Assembly (NCBI GenBank): GCA_963969365.1
Contig: OZ017760.1
Span: 62,001-126,000 of the forward strand
DNA: 64,000 bases
Origin: Asterochloris sp. CNOR1
Taxonomy: Eukaryota; Chlorophyta; Trebouxiophyceae; Trebouxiales; Trebouxiaceae
Reading direction: 5' to 3'
The notes under the pieces are model-generated. The model was not told the DNA's origin and made no database searches. It saw only the letters and a list, made by a program, of their open reading frames with translations. Shown piece by piece: positions 11,801 to 23,117 of the stretch. Positions within the stretch are counted from its first letter, which is position 1, and each line of letters begins with the position of its first letter. Both the position numbers and the translations under genes were made by a program.

Positions 11801-14292
11801 TGGAACACGGTTGATGATGCAAAAAAACTTAGTAAACCAAGAACTGCCTGAAATGCGTATCAGAGAACGGTTGTGCGGCGGATGAACAATGTGCTGAACA
11901 GCCTGCACCGGCCCACTCACCTGCTCCCTTTGCTGCCTGCAGAGCCTTTCAGTTGGCCGCATGGGTGGCTGGCCACTGTGTCTCTGCTACTAGCGTGACC
12001 TCTTACCTCTTCTTGCACTGCCTGCAGGGCCTTTCAGGGGGCTGGCATCTTGCTGGGGGCGGGCGGTGGAGCTCAGCGGCTGCACTGGATGCTGGAGGGC
12101 GCCTTTGATGAGGAGCTGCAGGCGCTGACTCCCAACTTCCTTGCGGTGAGCCTGGCCCAGCGTGCAACACGCCTCTGCGGCACCACAGGATAGTCTGCTC
12201 GCACAGCTTTGCCTCCTATGGGAAGCTGCCTGCGCTGTCGCTATGTGTTTGCTGTGGACCTGTGGCTTTGGGGAGCCACACAGGGCTGGGCGCTGCACCT
12301 GCTGCTCTAGTCCATATGTGCAGCCTGCACTGCACCATCTGTCTCTGTCCTACATGCGAAGATGTCAAGTGTTTTTGTGTGCATGCTGCATTAGGGGCCA
12401 GTGCCGCACCTGCTGACAGGCTGCCGTTGCACACCCTCACAGGTTGCCAGCATCTCTGCTAGCCTGAACCACATACTGGCTTTGCTTCCTGCCTGGACCG
12501 GTACCCCTGCGAGTGGGGGAAGTATTGGCTGCCAGGGCGACCTGTGCTATTGGCAAGCTCTGACAGGCCCATGCACGCCTGATGCACTTCTCTGCAAATT
12601 TATTTCTGCAGGAGTGGGGAGCCACGCAGAGCTGGGCGCTGCACCCACTGTACGCCATCCTGCATGAGGCCATTTACTGCCAGGGGCGGGCCTCACTGTG
12701 GGCTGCGCAAACTGTCCGTGAGGTGCGCTGCCCACCGCTGCATGCATGTCATGCTTCGAGCGGGCATGCCGGAAGTTCTGTGAAAGCCTGTGACTGTTTG
12801 CGGTCAGCACACGGCGTCTGCAGGTTGTGCATTTATCAGTGTCAATGACTCAGGCTGCAAGCTGTGCGGTGGCTGTGCTGCTGTTGCATGCATTACCCCA
12901 CCCAGGGGAGCATGACCCGCCTCAAAGTCGGGTCCAGAGTCGCAAGAAGCCTGCATGAAGGGGCCTCATGAGTGGGCCAAAGGCAGGCACAGGCCATCCT
13001 CTGGGGACTGCAGCATGCCCTTGCAGGCACGCCCAGCTGATCTGTTCAGACTGCAATGTGCGTGCTCCCCTGCAAGCGCTGGCCATGGCCAGCTGACCTG
13101 CTTGCGCCATTGGCGAGCCAGCGTTTTTGTGAGGAACAGACGTCTTTGCGAGTATTGCAGACTATCTGCAAGCTTTGCTGCCTGCTGCTATCGAACCCAA
13201 TGTCGCTGCAATCGAACCCACTGTGCTGCTTGTGCATGCACAAATGTGGTACAGCAGGGCACCTGCCTCCATTTGTCAAACATGGTCTCAACTCATTCCA
13301 GCCTCAGCTGGCTGGGTGTCTGCAAAGCTGCATAGCCGGCCACATAAAGGGCTGAGCTGGGAAGCAAGAAGCAATGCATTCAGACCGGTGACCTGCCTGT
13401 ACCTCTGGCTTGCAGTGTGGAGGATTCAGGGAGGAGTTTGATGCAGTGGGTGCTGCCCAAGCAGGCAGGGATGTCATGTTCACAGGTGTGCACAAAGCCC
13501 TATCAGTGCCGGCACTGGCACCCCTTGTGGGAGGGGTCTGACATTCAGGTCTGCTGCCAGACAGGTCTCGCCCAGCACCAGCTCCTGTACAGCTGATGCA
13601 CAAATGCCAATTGGTCACCTGCACTGCCACATTAGTCTGGCCTAGCCCCAGCTCCAGTACAGCTGATGCACAAACGGGAAAAACACATTCACACTGCAGG
13701 CGAGATGGTGTTCCCCTGGATGTTCGAGGACTTCGCAGCGCTCAGGCCGTTCAAAGTGAGCCCTGCCTGGCCAGTTGACATTGCATAATGAGGCAGAATG
13801 CGCTACTCCCCTGGTCTTCTGAGGCCAAATTGGGAGCTTGACACTAGAACTTGGGGCTGCTGGCTGTGCCATGCTTGCCTGAGGAACCAGTGCTGTCAGT
13901 GGCAGAGTGATGGCCCTGCAGGAGGCAGTGGACTTGCTGGCTGTCAAGCCAGCCTGGGCCTCAGGCTGCACAACATCACCCTGATGTAGAGCTTTTGGCT
14001 GCTGAAAGTTGCTGCTGACATGCTGCAGGAGGCAGCAGACTTGCTGGCTGCCAAGTCAGACTGGCCCAAGCTGTACGACACGGCCCAACTTGAAACCAAT
14101 GAGGTGCCCGTCGTGAGCGCCACATACGTTGATGACATGTATGTGGCCTTTGATCTTGCTGAAGTAACGGCGCGGCTCATCAGAGGCCTACGCCAGTGGA
14201 AGACCAACGAATTTTTCCACAGCGGCATTCGTGATGATGGGAAAGCTGTGCTCACTAGGCTGTTTGGCATGCTTCAGGGGGATGTACTCTAG
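8809..14292 (+). CDS. Prolyl aminopeptidase (proline iminopeptidase), alpha/beta hydrolase
   Basis: Serine peptidase of family S33 that removes N-terminal proline from peptides. Eleven exons: 8809-8914, 9109-9258, 9638-9821, 10401-10543, 10784-10807, 11251-11452, 12028-12145, 12612-12722, 13416-13485, 13700-13755, 14029-14292. Every junction closes in phase and yields 475 aa, the usual size. Motifs in order: FSLPLDH near the N terminus; LYLQGGPG (oxyanion loop, about 83-89); LLDQRGTGRSS; nucleophile GQSFGG with Ser about 179; LSFAPSGLK; LTGGLPP; NPxYALLHE-type block (HPLYAILHEAIYCQ); FPWMFED; then Asp in TYVDDMYV (about 423-424) and His in NEFFHSGIR (about 452), completing the triad. Start: ATG 8809 (MKRKAAADARPV), first in-frame Met before VPGLILRDHTF. 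No clear targeting peptide. Exon 5 is a 24-nt microexon with a GC donor. Introns carry copies of exon starts. Confidence 0.93.
10130..10470 (+). repeat. Copies of a prolyl aminopeptidase exon start in its intron
   Basis: The real exon starts at 10401 (AGCTGACAGCATAGTGAGGG). Decayed copies start at 10130 and 10247, both preceded by CTGCAG; spacing 117 and 154 bp. The copies keep GCTGGCAGCAT and GTGAGG..CTG blocks, but in-frame stops and indels rule out use as exons. Confidence 0.75.
10784..10807 (+). other. 24-nt microexon with GC donor
   Basis: Encodes the GLKAVMLT core of the family's APSGLK..LTGGLPP segment, bounded by GTGCAG and by AG|GCAAGT. Leaving it out breaks both the reading frame and the conserved motif, which strongly supports it. 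Confidence 0.85.
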
Positions 14293-14592
14293 GCCTGACA
14301 CCTGCCTTGACAAGCAATAGCCTCTGTCGGGTGCTGGCTTGTCTGTGTGAGGTGTGACTCAGACCTGCCTGCCTGCATCTGAACCTGTGAGAAGCTTCTC
14401 ACTGTGTAAAACCCCCGCCCTGACAGTGGCGCAGCGGTGGCCACTATATTCATGGCCAGCGCCTGAGTCATGTCACCGCAGATTCCGTCATCGCCTTGAC
14501 AGGCAGAGCATCTAAGCAGGCCAATATTGCTGACAGTGCAGCAAAGTCACCGCGTTGAGGCAGTGCAGCCTGCAGAAACGCCCATCTGAAGT
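14293..14592. other. Gap between prolyl aminopeptidase and CDPK
   Basis: About 300 bp holding the peptidase 3' flank and the kinase promoter/5' leader. Apart from a TGTAA motif at 14405-14409 nothing distinct is seen. Confidence 0.5.
14405..14409 (+). terminator. Possible TGTAA polyadenylation signal
   Basis: TGTAA is the usual chlorophyte poly(A) signal. It lies 113 bases after the prolyl aminopeptidase stop, a reasonable distance, but a 5-mer can occur by chance. Confidence 0.35.
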
Positions 14593-17500
14593 ATGGGCAA
14601 CTGTCTAGCACCCCAAGGGGAGAGCAAAAGTCCTGCCCAGAAGTCACCTGGCAAAGGAGCAGTCAATGGTACGGCGGTGAGCCTTGTAAAGTGGCAGAGC
14701 AATGCACTGCCAATGGCCTGAGATGGCCAATGCGCAACAGCAGGTTACCCAGACTCAACGATGCAATGTTCTGCACTGCATCATAGTGTCAGCCTGCACC
14801 TCAGCGCTGCCTTCTCAAAAAGAGCTGCATGTGCAGCTGCAGCAGACCTCTGGACAAAAGCAGCAGTCAGCAGCGCCCTGCCATGCCTTGATGCAGCCAG
14901 CTGCACCCGCCTTCCATTGTTTGTCCCGGCAGGACACAAGGCAAGCATGCAACTGTGGTCAGTGAGGGCAGGGGCTACAGGGCTTGCTGCTGCATCGGAC
15001 GTCATCAGAACTCATGCTGCAGAAGCAGTGACATCCGGTTATCAAATCAGTTCATGACCATCTGTGCATCACCCTGAGTCGGTTCTGCAGGGGTCGCCCG
15101 GCAAGCAGAGTGCAGCTGCGCCTGTCTCAGGGCACAAAAGCACAAAGTCCAGCAGCAACGTGCTAGGACGGCAGACGGAGGTGAGCCAGTGCTAAGCACA
15201 CGGGGGGGCGGCTGGCGGCGCCACTGCCGGCCTGCATTGGCCAGGTGCTTGCCACGTGCCTTTGCACAGCAGTTACCAGTAGGCAGTAACCCCTAGCTCT
15301 GAGCCTGCAGCAAGCTCAGGCACAGCCTGGGGGGCCTGGCACGACCGTCAGGATTCTGGGGTCTGTTGGCAACGCCCACCAGGGAGAATTTGCAGTACAG
15401 GTGTTTTCCACTTTTAACAGGCCTGAGCATGGCATCAGCACGTGCTGGGTCAAAGTACCCACATTTTCTCGACGCTGCAGCCTTGGCAGGACTGCGCCCT
15501 GAAGCTGTATGCCACGCTGCAGGCAGCGTCTAGACAGCCTGTCATCCTTTGCTAACAGTGTGTGACCCCGCTGTACATGCAGGACAGGGGTTTAGGCTGG
15601 GGATAGCCTGTCACACATGTCTGGGAGAGGCTTGCCGGACGCAGCGCACTTGTTGTGGCTGCTGGGTATGCCAGGTTGCAGGTTGATGCCTGTGCACCAG
15701 GCACCGCAAGGCTGAGTCCGAATGCTGAGGAGTCGATTCAGCTGCACGCGCCGTGCAGGGTGTGAGGCGGGGAAGGTCTGGCACCAGGTGCTTGGCAGAG
15801 GCTTGCCAGTGTGGGGTCGCACTGTTCAGCCCTGCTGCAGTCCACTCGTCTGTCACACTATGCACGGCTGGGCCTGGACGCTGTGGCATTGTGCCTGCAG
15901 GACGTGGCCCAGCTGTACACTTAAAGGGCAATTTGGCATTACGCGCCACACCTCAGTCAGATCGTTCAGCCCTGCTGCAGGCCGCCCATCTGCCAGGCCA
16001 TGGTTGGCTGGGCCTGAACGCTGTGGCACTGTGCTGTTAGGAAGTGGCCCAGCTGCACACTTGAATGGCAGTCTGACATCACGCGCCACACCACCCTCAA
16101 CCCTGTGGCACTGCGTCGCCTGCAGGACGTGACCCAACTGTACACGCTGGGCAGGGTGCTGGGCCGGGGCCAGTTTGGCACCACGCGCCTAGCTGAGGAC
16201 AAGGGCACGGGGGAGCACCTGGCCTGCAAGTCCATCTCCAAGCGCAAGCTCACGTGAGTGCCAGGCCTCTCACTAACCAGGTTGGCATTGAGGCTGGCAT
16301 GCCAGGTTGGCCTCATGCACAAGCTGTTGTCAGAGGACTGCCTGCAAAGGTACTGCCAGGCAATCATCACAGCAAAATTGTGCAGGTTGGCAGCCCTGGG
16401 CTGGCTTGCTGGTCGCTGCCGGCCTGCAGGGATTGTTCCTCAAGCGCAAGCTCAGATCTTCGCACATGCCAAGAGGCCCTGCCCTACCTTGTTACGTGGT
16501 TGCAATCTGCACCCTGGCCAGGTGCCACGCGGGCTGCTTTGGGTTGTTCCCTTGCCATTGGCCTGCAACAACACTGACCGTGTGTGAGGGCCAGGTGGGC
16601 AGACTGATACTGCAGCCGGGTCTGCTGGCATGGTCAAGGTGTCGTCAGTGTATATCTCAATGCTCAAGGCACCAGCCAGGCTGCTGCCTCACGTGTCCTG
16701 TCTGATGCCCTGCAGGTCGCTGGAGGACATAGAGGATGTGCGCCGCGAGGTGCAGATCATGCACCACCTGTCCGGCCACGAGAACATCACAAAGCTGAGG
16801 GGGGCCTATGAGGACAGGCATCATGTGCACCTGGTGAGCTGAGAGACAGGATGGATGAGGCATGCATTTGTCTGAGGTGCTAAACTGCATTGCAGGAGCA
16901 GGAGGGTATCACATGCACCTGGTACTTGGGCTACTGTGCAACTTACACGCCTCCAGGCCCATAGGGACATGCTTCCATGCTTTGCAATCTGGCATGCTTC
17001 CTCCGACAGGGGTACCAGGAAAATTCTTGACACCTCTAAGGCTCACTTTGTGTTGGAATGGGTACATAATCTGTAAAGCACTCCATGCACCCTGCAGGTG
17101 ATGGAGCTATGTTCAGGCGGGGAGCTGTTTGACAGGATCGTTGCAAAGGGGCACTACAGGCAAGGCAGCTATCGTCTGGCTTGCACAGGCAGCAGCTTCT
17201 GCCCTGCATGAGCTTGTGTGGCAGATGCCAGAGCGCCTGACTCACCTACGTCGACTGGCTGAGGTGTATATGACCCGAGGTCCTTCTGCCAAAGCCCCCA
17301 GACTTCTGGCTGCTGACAGGCAGACGTCCAGGCTGGCTGGTCCAATCTTACTGGCTGACCTTTACAACACAGCACACTACCACCGGTGGACGTTGCTGCT
17401 GACAATGCTGCCTGTGCCTGCAGTGAGAAGGATGCAGCCCAGATGGTGCGCACCATGCTCAAGGTGGTGGCTCACTGCCACTCCCTAGGGGTCATCCACA

Positions 17501-20500
17501 GGTGCGCCTACGCAGCTGGCGCCTTGCCGTGTGCCAGTCATGGTGGCTCTACCTGCACAGCCTCTGTCTTGGCTGCACTGGGGCTCAGCGTGTGCTGCAT
17601 CCTGTGCCGGCCAGACTCTCACGTGGGCCCTTCTTCGTGCATTTGTCAGCAGCGGGGCTGCAGCCTGGTGCCCCAGGCCTTCTTGAGCTCAATCTCAGCT
17701 TCTTGGGGCGGGGAGGCCACTGTCGTCGCAGGCCATGTCCTGCTTCGCCCCACCCCTGGTCTCAGCTTTCTTGGTGTATGGGGGATCAGTACACTGCCAT
17801 GGCAGGCCATGTCCAGCTCTGCTCTACCCCTACCTGTCTCTGAGCCCATGAGCAGATCTGCACGGCGGGCCCTGTTTGCGTGTCAGTCCCTGCTGGGAGC
17901 GAGAGCTCCTGTCCCTTTTCCAACTAATTCCAACTGCTCCTGGGCACTGCAGGGACCTCAAGCCTGAGAACTTCCTGCTGGCGACCAAGGCCTCGGATGC
18001 AGAGCTGAAGGCCACAGACTTTGGCCTGTCGGTGTTCTACAGGCCAGGGCAGGAGTTCAAGGACATCGTGGGCAGCGCGTACTATGTGGCACCCGAGGTA
18101 AGCTGTGGCCACCCTCCCTGACACAGTGGGCCTGTTGCACATGTTCCTCCATATGGGGCATGCAAGACAGCCTCATGACCATGTCCCTGGGCGGTGCGCA
18201 GCATATAGTTGCTCAAGGCTGCAGCGCCCTCAAGGGCAGCTGGGAGGAGCAAGAGCGACATGGGTCGGCCGAACATCTGCAGCGCATGGGATGCAGGAGC
18301 GCAGCCAGGCTCTGTCCAGCACTGGACAAAGTTCTGATGCACTCCTGCTCAGCAGAAGCTATGGGGCTCCCCATGAGCTGGATTCCATGCAGCGCTTCGC
18401 GGTCTCTGCTTCACTCACTGAGGGCCCCGCCAACCGCTGCAGGTGTTGCGGCGGCGCTACAGCTCCCAGGCAGACATCTGGTCGTGCGGGGTGATCCTCT
18501 ACATCCTGCTGTGTGGGGTGCCCCCCTTCTGGGGCGAGAGCGAGCAGCAGATCTTCGACTCCATCCTGAAGGGGCACCTGGACTTCACCAGCGACCCCTG
18601 GCCCCACATCAGCCATGAGGCAAAGGACTGTGTGCGTCAGATGCTCACTCAGGTAAGAAAGTTGTGCACAGGGACCAGAGTGGGAGCAGGCACATTTTTA
18701 CAGTGACCAGTGTGGGACCATGTCATCACATGTCAGGGACTGCATGCCCCAGATGATGAGGCAGGTGCAGAGGGCACAGCGCTCAGCCCACAACCTCATG
18801 CCCCTCCCTGCAGGATCCTTGCTTCCCACAGACATGGGCCAGCTTCTACGACTGGGCCACCCAGTTCTGACTTGGCTGACGGACTTCACCATGTGTGTCC
18901 CTGCAGGCCTCCAGCAGGAATGGCCAAGAACCAGTCACATTTTGCAGCACGATGTGGATTCACATGGACAGGACTGCAAGTCTGCACAGCCCACAAAGGA
19001 TCGCCGACCGCCCTTCGTCCCTTGCACTCTGCAGGACCCCCGCAAACGTGCGGACGCCAACCGTGTCCTGCAGCATGAGTGGATGCGCGAGAACGGGACG
19101 GCCAGCGAGCGCCCGCTGGACAACGTGATCCTGAAGCGCATGCGCGGTTTTGCGGCCATGAACAAGCTGAAGAAGGAGGCTCTCAAGGTCATCGCGGCGG
19201 GGATGACCTCGGAAGAGATTGCAGGGCTCAGGTCCATGTTCCAGGTGGGCTGTCGACTTCTGATCTCACTCCTTTCACCATAGCTATAAAGGGCTTGCTG
19301 GCTGCGGCCGGCCAGGCTGTGTTGAGCAGCAGTTCATGTGTTAGGAGAGGCTTCGAATGGGATTGGAGGAATTGGGTTCGGGTCACGCCGCTGTGAGCAG
19401 CCGTGCGTGTTTTTGGACAGACAGTGACAGGGATTGGAGGACACCTGGGCTCAGGTCAGGCTGCTGCCAGGCTGCTTTGGGCAGCTGTTCATGTCATGGG
19501 AGAGACGTTGAAAGGGACTGGAGGGCACTGGAGCTGGGTCATGCTGCTGAATGGCTACGCTGCTGGCTGGGCGCACTCAGATGGGAGCCCCTGTCTCTGT
19601 CAGGCTATACTCTGGGTGGGCCATGCCACCCTTGTGACCTGAGGGCGCACCCGCATCTTGATGGGTCCCGGAAGCTGACTCAAATTTGATCGGTGGCCTA
19701 CTTGCCCTGCACATGACCTCACACTGCAGCGGATCTAAGGGGAGGAGAGTGAACTACCGCGTCACCTGTCCTTAGGCCTTGCCCTGCCGCCGCACAGCAT
19801 GGTCAAGCAGAGCAGGAGACCTGTGCTGGCTGATTGCAGTCAAGTCCTGTACACTCAGCAGCTCTGGCCTGCCCCTGCAGGGCATGGACGGCGACCACAG
19901 TGGGACCATCACAGTGGAGGAGCTGAAGGATGCCATGAAGCGGCAAGGCAGCCCCGTGGCCCAGGACGAGCTCAACACTCTGGTGGCCAGTCTGGATGTG
20001 GACAACAGCGGTGAGGCTGTGCACTTCATCCATTACAGGGGCGGCATTCCTATACTGCAAAGCAGTGAAGCACTCAACACCATCATGTTGCCAGCATGCT
20101 GCAATGGCATTGCAGTGTCATGTGGTTTTGGAAAAGCTCAACACTTGATTGGCATCCCTTCAAAGTGAACGATGTTTTCCGTATCTGCAGTCAGATGCAT
20201 CTGGGTTGCATGGCAGATGCTCTGTGTGCCTTGCTGCACAGGTCTGCTTCCTGGAGCCAGTTCTCAGCGAAAGCCCTGCAGCTGCCTGCAAACATATTGC
20301 TCAATGCTACTGACCTAAAGCAGGGATGCCCCTCAACATTTTAAGCAGTCTTGCATTCCTCCAGCATGGCCACCTCAGCACACTTCTTTCCTGCTGCAGG
20401 CACCATTGACTACGAGGAATTTTTGGCAGCCACAGTGAACCTAAACTATCTGGAGAAGGAGGACACCATGTTCAAGGCCTTCTCTTACTTTGACAAGGAC

Positions 20501-22236
20501 GCCTCCGGCTTCATCACCCGCGAGGAGCTTGAGGATGCCCTGCGGGTGGGCCTCCGCTTTTCCATTTCATGTTTTCCATGAGGCAGCTCAACTTGTTGTG
20601 GACTGCCATCAGCCAGGTCAATTACAGAGACTGGTGGCAATGCTTGAGTTGAAGGGTCAGGAGCTGAGGGTTCAGGATGCATGGTGGGCATTGATGGATG
20701 TGCAATTGTTGTGCGGCAGAGGGCATGTTCTGGAAAATGCCAGCTGGGCTGCAGGGCTGTTTCCTGCTCTGTTTCCTGGAGAGCATGGCATGGTGGTGCT
20801 CGTTATGACAGGGTAGGAAGCAGTAGGAAGAGGCAGGGCAGGATGTGGAGTTGTCATCTGACATTAGATGCTGCTATGGATGTTCAGGGTGAGGGGCCTT
20901 TGGTTGATCAGTCTTGACTTAGGCAAGGCGGCCTCTGCCTGCAGGCTGTGCAACCAGCAAGCCACCATCAGCCTGCAATCCCCTGCACTGTCCTCAAGAT
21001 TTTGGGTTGAAACATGACTTGATGATGAGAGAAGGCACTCCTCATAGTGGAGGGAAGTTGAAAGATAGCCATGGCACCCTGAAGCAGCTGATGCCTTCCC
21101 TGCTGCCTGAGCCTGCTGTTCCAATGTGGCTGCAGAATGCAGGGGGCAGCGTGGTGGCCGTTCCTTTTTCTCGAAGAGCAGCTGCTGCCCCTGCTGCCTG
21201 AGCCTGTTCATGCTGTGTGATTTCTTCAGGGAACGTGGACTGCATTCAAGCCGAAGCTGGGCGCTTCTTCTGTGCCTGCTGTCCACGCCGTATCATGCTG
21301 CCGTGCCACCTGCAGAAAGTGGGAGGCGGCACCTTGGATAAGGACATTCAGGGCATCCTTGCAGATGTTGACAGGGATGGCGATGGGCGTATTGATTACG
21401 AGGAGTTTTGTAACATGATGCGGCAGGTGGGTCTGCTATTCACATGTCATTTGTAGGTGCGATGTGTGCGACTCAAAAGGTTGCTTCAACCCAAAGGAGT
21501 GCTAAAGCACAATTGCAACAGTTAGGATAGTGGATGGAGTGGTTTGGGTGCCAGACTCTGGCCTGGCATCCCCAAACTGCGTGAGGGCTGCAGCGCTATC
21601 TGTTGTGCCATGAAGCTCAGCTGCCCGGGTGGGGCAGGATTCAAGAACAGCGCAGGCTATTGTCCAGATGCTGCCGCAAGCATCTGAAGTGGCGGCTGTG
21701 CATAATGCTGACATGCAAACAGTGCTCGGCTGGCGTCCATATTCCCCCATGCCTGTCTGCCTGATGCTGACAGGCCAGCTTGGCAAGATGCCTACACCAC
21801 TCGAAATTCTCGTGACTCAGTGTGTGCATGACTGCACAGCTTGTTTGAGACCGGGCAGACCGCCGCAAACCTCACACATTGCATGGTGTTGCTGGCAGCA
21901 CCTAGCCATGCAGGGCCATCACACCTGCCACATCCTGGGAGTGTTGCAAGGCTGCATGAGGCACTGCACCAAGTAGAAGCACGCGCCTCCGCAGGGGTTG
22001 CCTCTATAGTCAATCAGCAGATTGTTAGGTCATGCAGGCCCTCTGGGCTGCATTCCTGGCGTGCACCTACTCTTTAAATGAAATCTTCCCGTGCGCTCAA
22101 AACACAAATTGTTGTGCTCGCTCTTCAGGGCAATGAGGCCATCTCAAAGAGCGCATCAACTCTGAGGCACGGCATCGGGCAGAGGACGCGGACCTCCCCC
22201 ACCAAGCCTTCCAGATCTGGGGAGGGCCGACACTGA
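14593..22236 (+). CDS. Calcium-dependent protein kinase (CDPK)
   Basis: Ser/Thr kinase directly activated by calcium. Thirteen exons: 14593-14676, 15091-15180, 16126-16253, 16716-16833, 17098-17159, 17424-17501, 17953-18097, 18443-18652, 19035-19244, 19881-20010, 20400-20545, 21316-21426, 22129-22236; all phases close, 539 aa. The N terminus MGNCLAP carries Gly2 for myristoylation and Cys4 for palmitoylation, so membrane anchoring is likely. Kinase domain: GRGQFG loop (about 71), ACKSI lysine (about 93), HRDLKPEN (D188), DFG (209-211), VAPE (232-235), [19 protein letters not shown] junction domain (about 320-375) precedes four canonical EF hands with loops at about 378-389, 414-425, 450-461 and 486-497. 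A Ser/Arg/Thr-rich tail of about 35 residues follows. Intron 5 (17160) starts with GC. Intron 2 contains two decayed copies of exon 3. The family is certain; the specific target is unknown. Confidence 0.96.
15901..16253 (+). repeat. Decayed tandem copies of the CDPK glycine-loop exon
   Basis: Copies of exon 3 start at 15901 and 16041; the real exon starts at 16126. Each copy keeps GTGGCCCAGCTG.ACACTT and CACGCGCCACAC-like blocks around the place that encodes GQFGTTR in the real exon. Both copies contain early stop codons and one has TTAG in place of CTGCAG. The flanking CTGGGCCTGxACGCTGTGGCA block repeats as well. Confidence 0.75.
19330..19560 (+). repeat. Three imperfect tandem units in CDPK intron 9
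   Basis: Units of about 80-90 bp share a GGGATTGGAGGA / GGGACTGGAGGGCA block followed by TGGG(T/C)TC.GGTCA.GC.GCTG. They do not clearly match the neighbouring exon, unlike most intron copies here. Confidence 0.55.
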
Positions 22237-23117
22237 GGGGTGTCTAGTGCCAGCGTTGCATGTTGCAGTGGCATGCAGCCATGGCGCGACCATGCTGCAA
22301 CGGCATGCAGTGATGTCAATCTAGGTGTGCCAGGGGGCACTCCCATCTATGTGAAGGGCATGAATGCTAATCTATGTCTGGGTTGCGCACCACACATACA
22401 GTCTGGTCTACTGACCTGTCCCTTATTCCTGTTTCTCTCCCTTCTCACTGTTTGTGATGCATGCAACATGCTGACTGACCTTTTCCTCCTGCTTGCATTG
22501 GAATGTGTAAATAAGTGGCATTGAGCAATCTGGGAAGTCTGGGATTGTTGCCTGGCCTGCCAAGCAGCAGCAAGAAGCTGTCAGCATTGCTTGCCTTGAG
22601 CCAGGCGCCTGGGCTTAGGCCTAGGCTTGGTGAGCAGATCTGTGTCACAGTCTGCTTGGCAAGACTCGATAGAACCGGAAAAATAAAAGTGGTTGACAAC
22701 GCTCAGCCTCTCAGGATTTGCTGCTCAGCAGCTGAATGTCAGAAAGCTGTTTTGCAGATTGCATGTATAGGGTTGTCAAGCTGGCGATCCTGCACCTTGT
22801 CCAGAAAAGGGCAATTGACTTCAGGCAAGTGCCAGAGAAAGGATGGCTGCCAGTCATGCTGAATGTACTTTATAAGCCTAGATGGCAGCTGCACAACTGG
22901 TATTGAAGCTTTGACAATGGAATCTATGATTCCTCACCAAACCAGGTGCCTGGCATGCAACTGTTCGTCCAGTTGACTGACTGAATGACTTTAAACGGAC
23001 TAGGTAAGACAGCCATATCAAGTCACACCATCTGACAGCAGGGAAGCAGAGCCTGTCTGCAGAGGAGGCAATAGCCATATAAAACATGAATGTAGTGTCA
23101 AGCGCAGCTGACTTGGT
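22237..23117. other. Converging 3' flanks of CDPK and TMEM53, no gene seen
   Basis: About 880 bp between two stop codons facing each other. Contains a TGTAA motif at 22506-22510 in the right place for CDPK. No open frame with recognisable similarity. Confidence 0.5.
22506..22510 (+). terminator. Possible TGTAA polyadenylation signal of CDPK
   Basis: TGTAA followed by AT-rich sequence, 270 bases after the CDPK stop. Motif match only. Confidence 0.35.
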
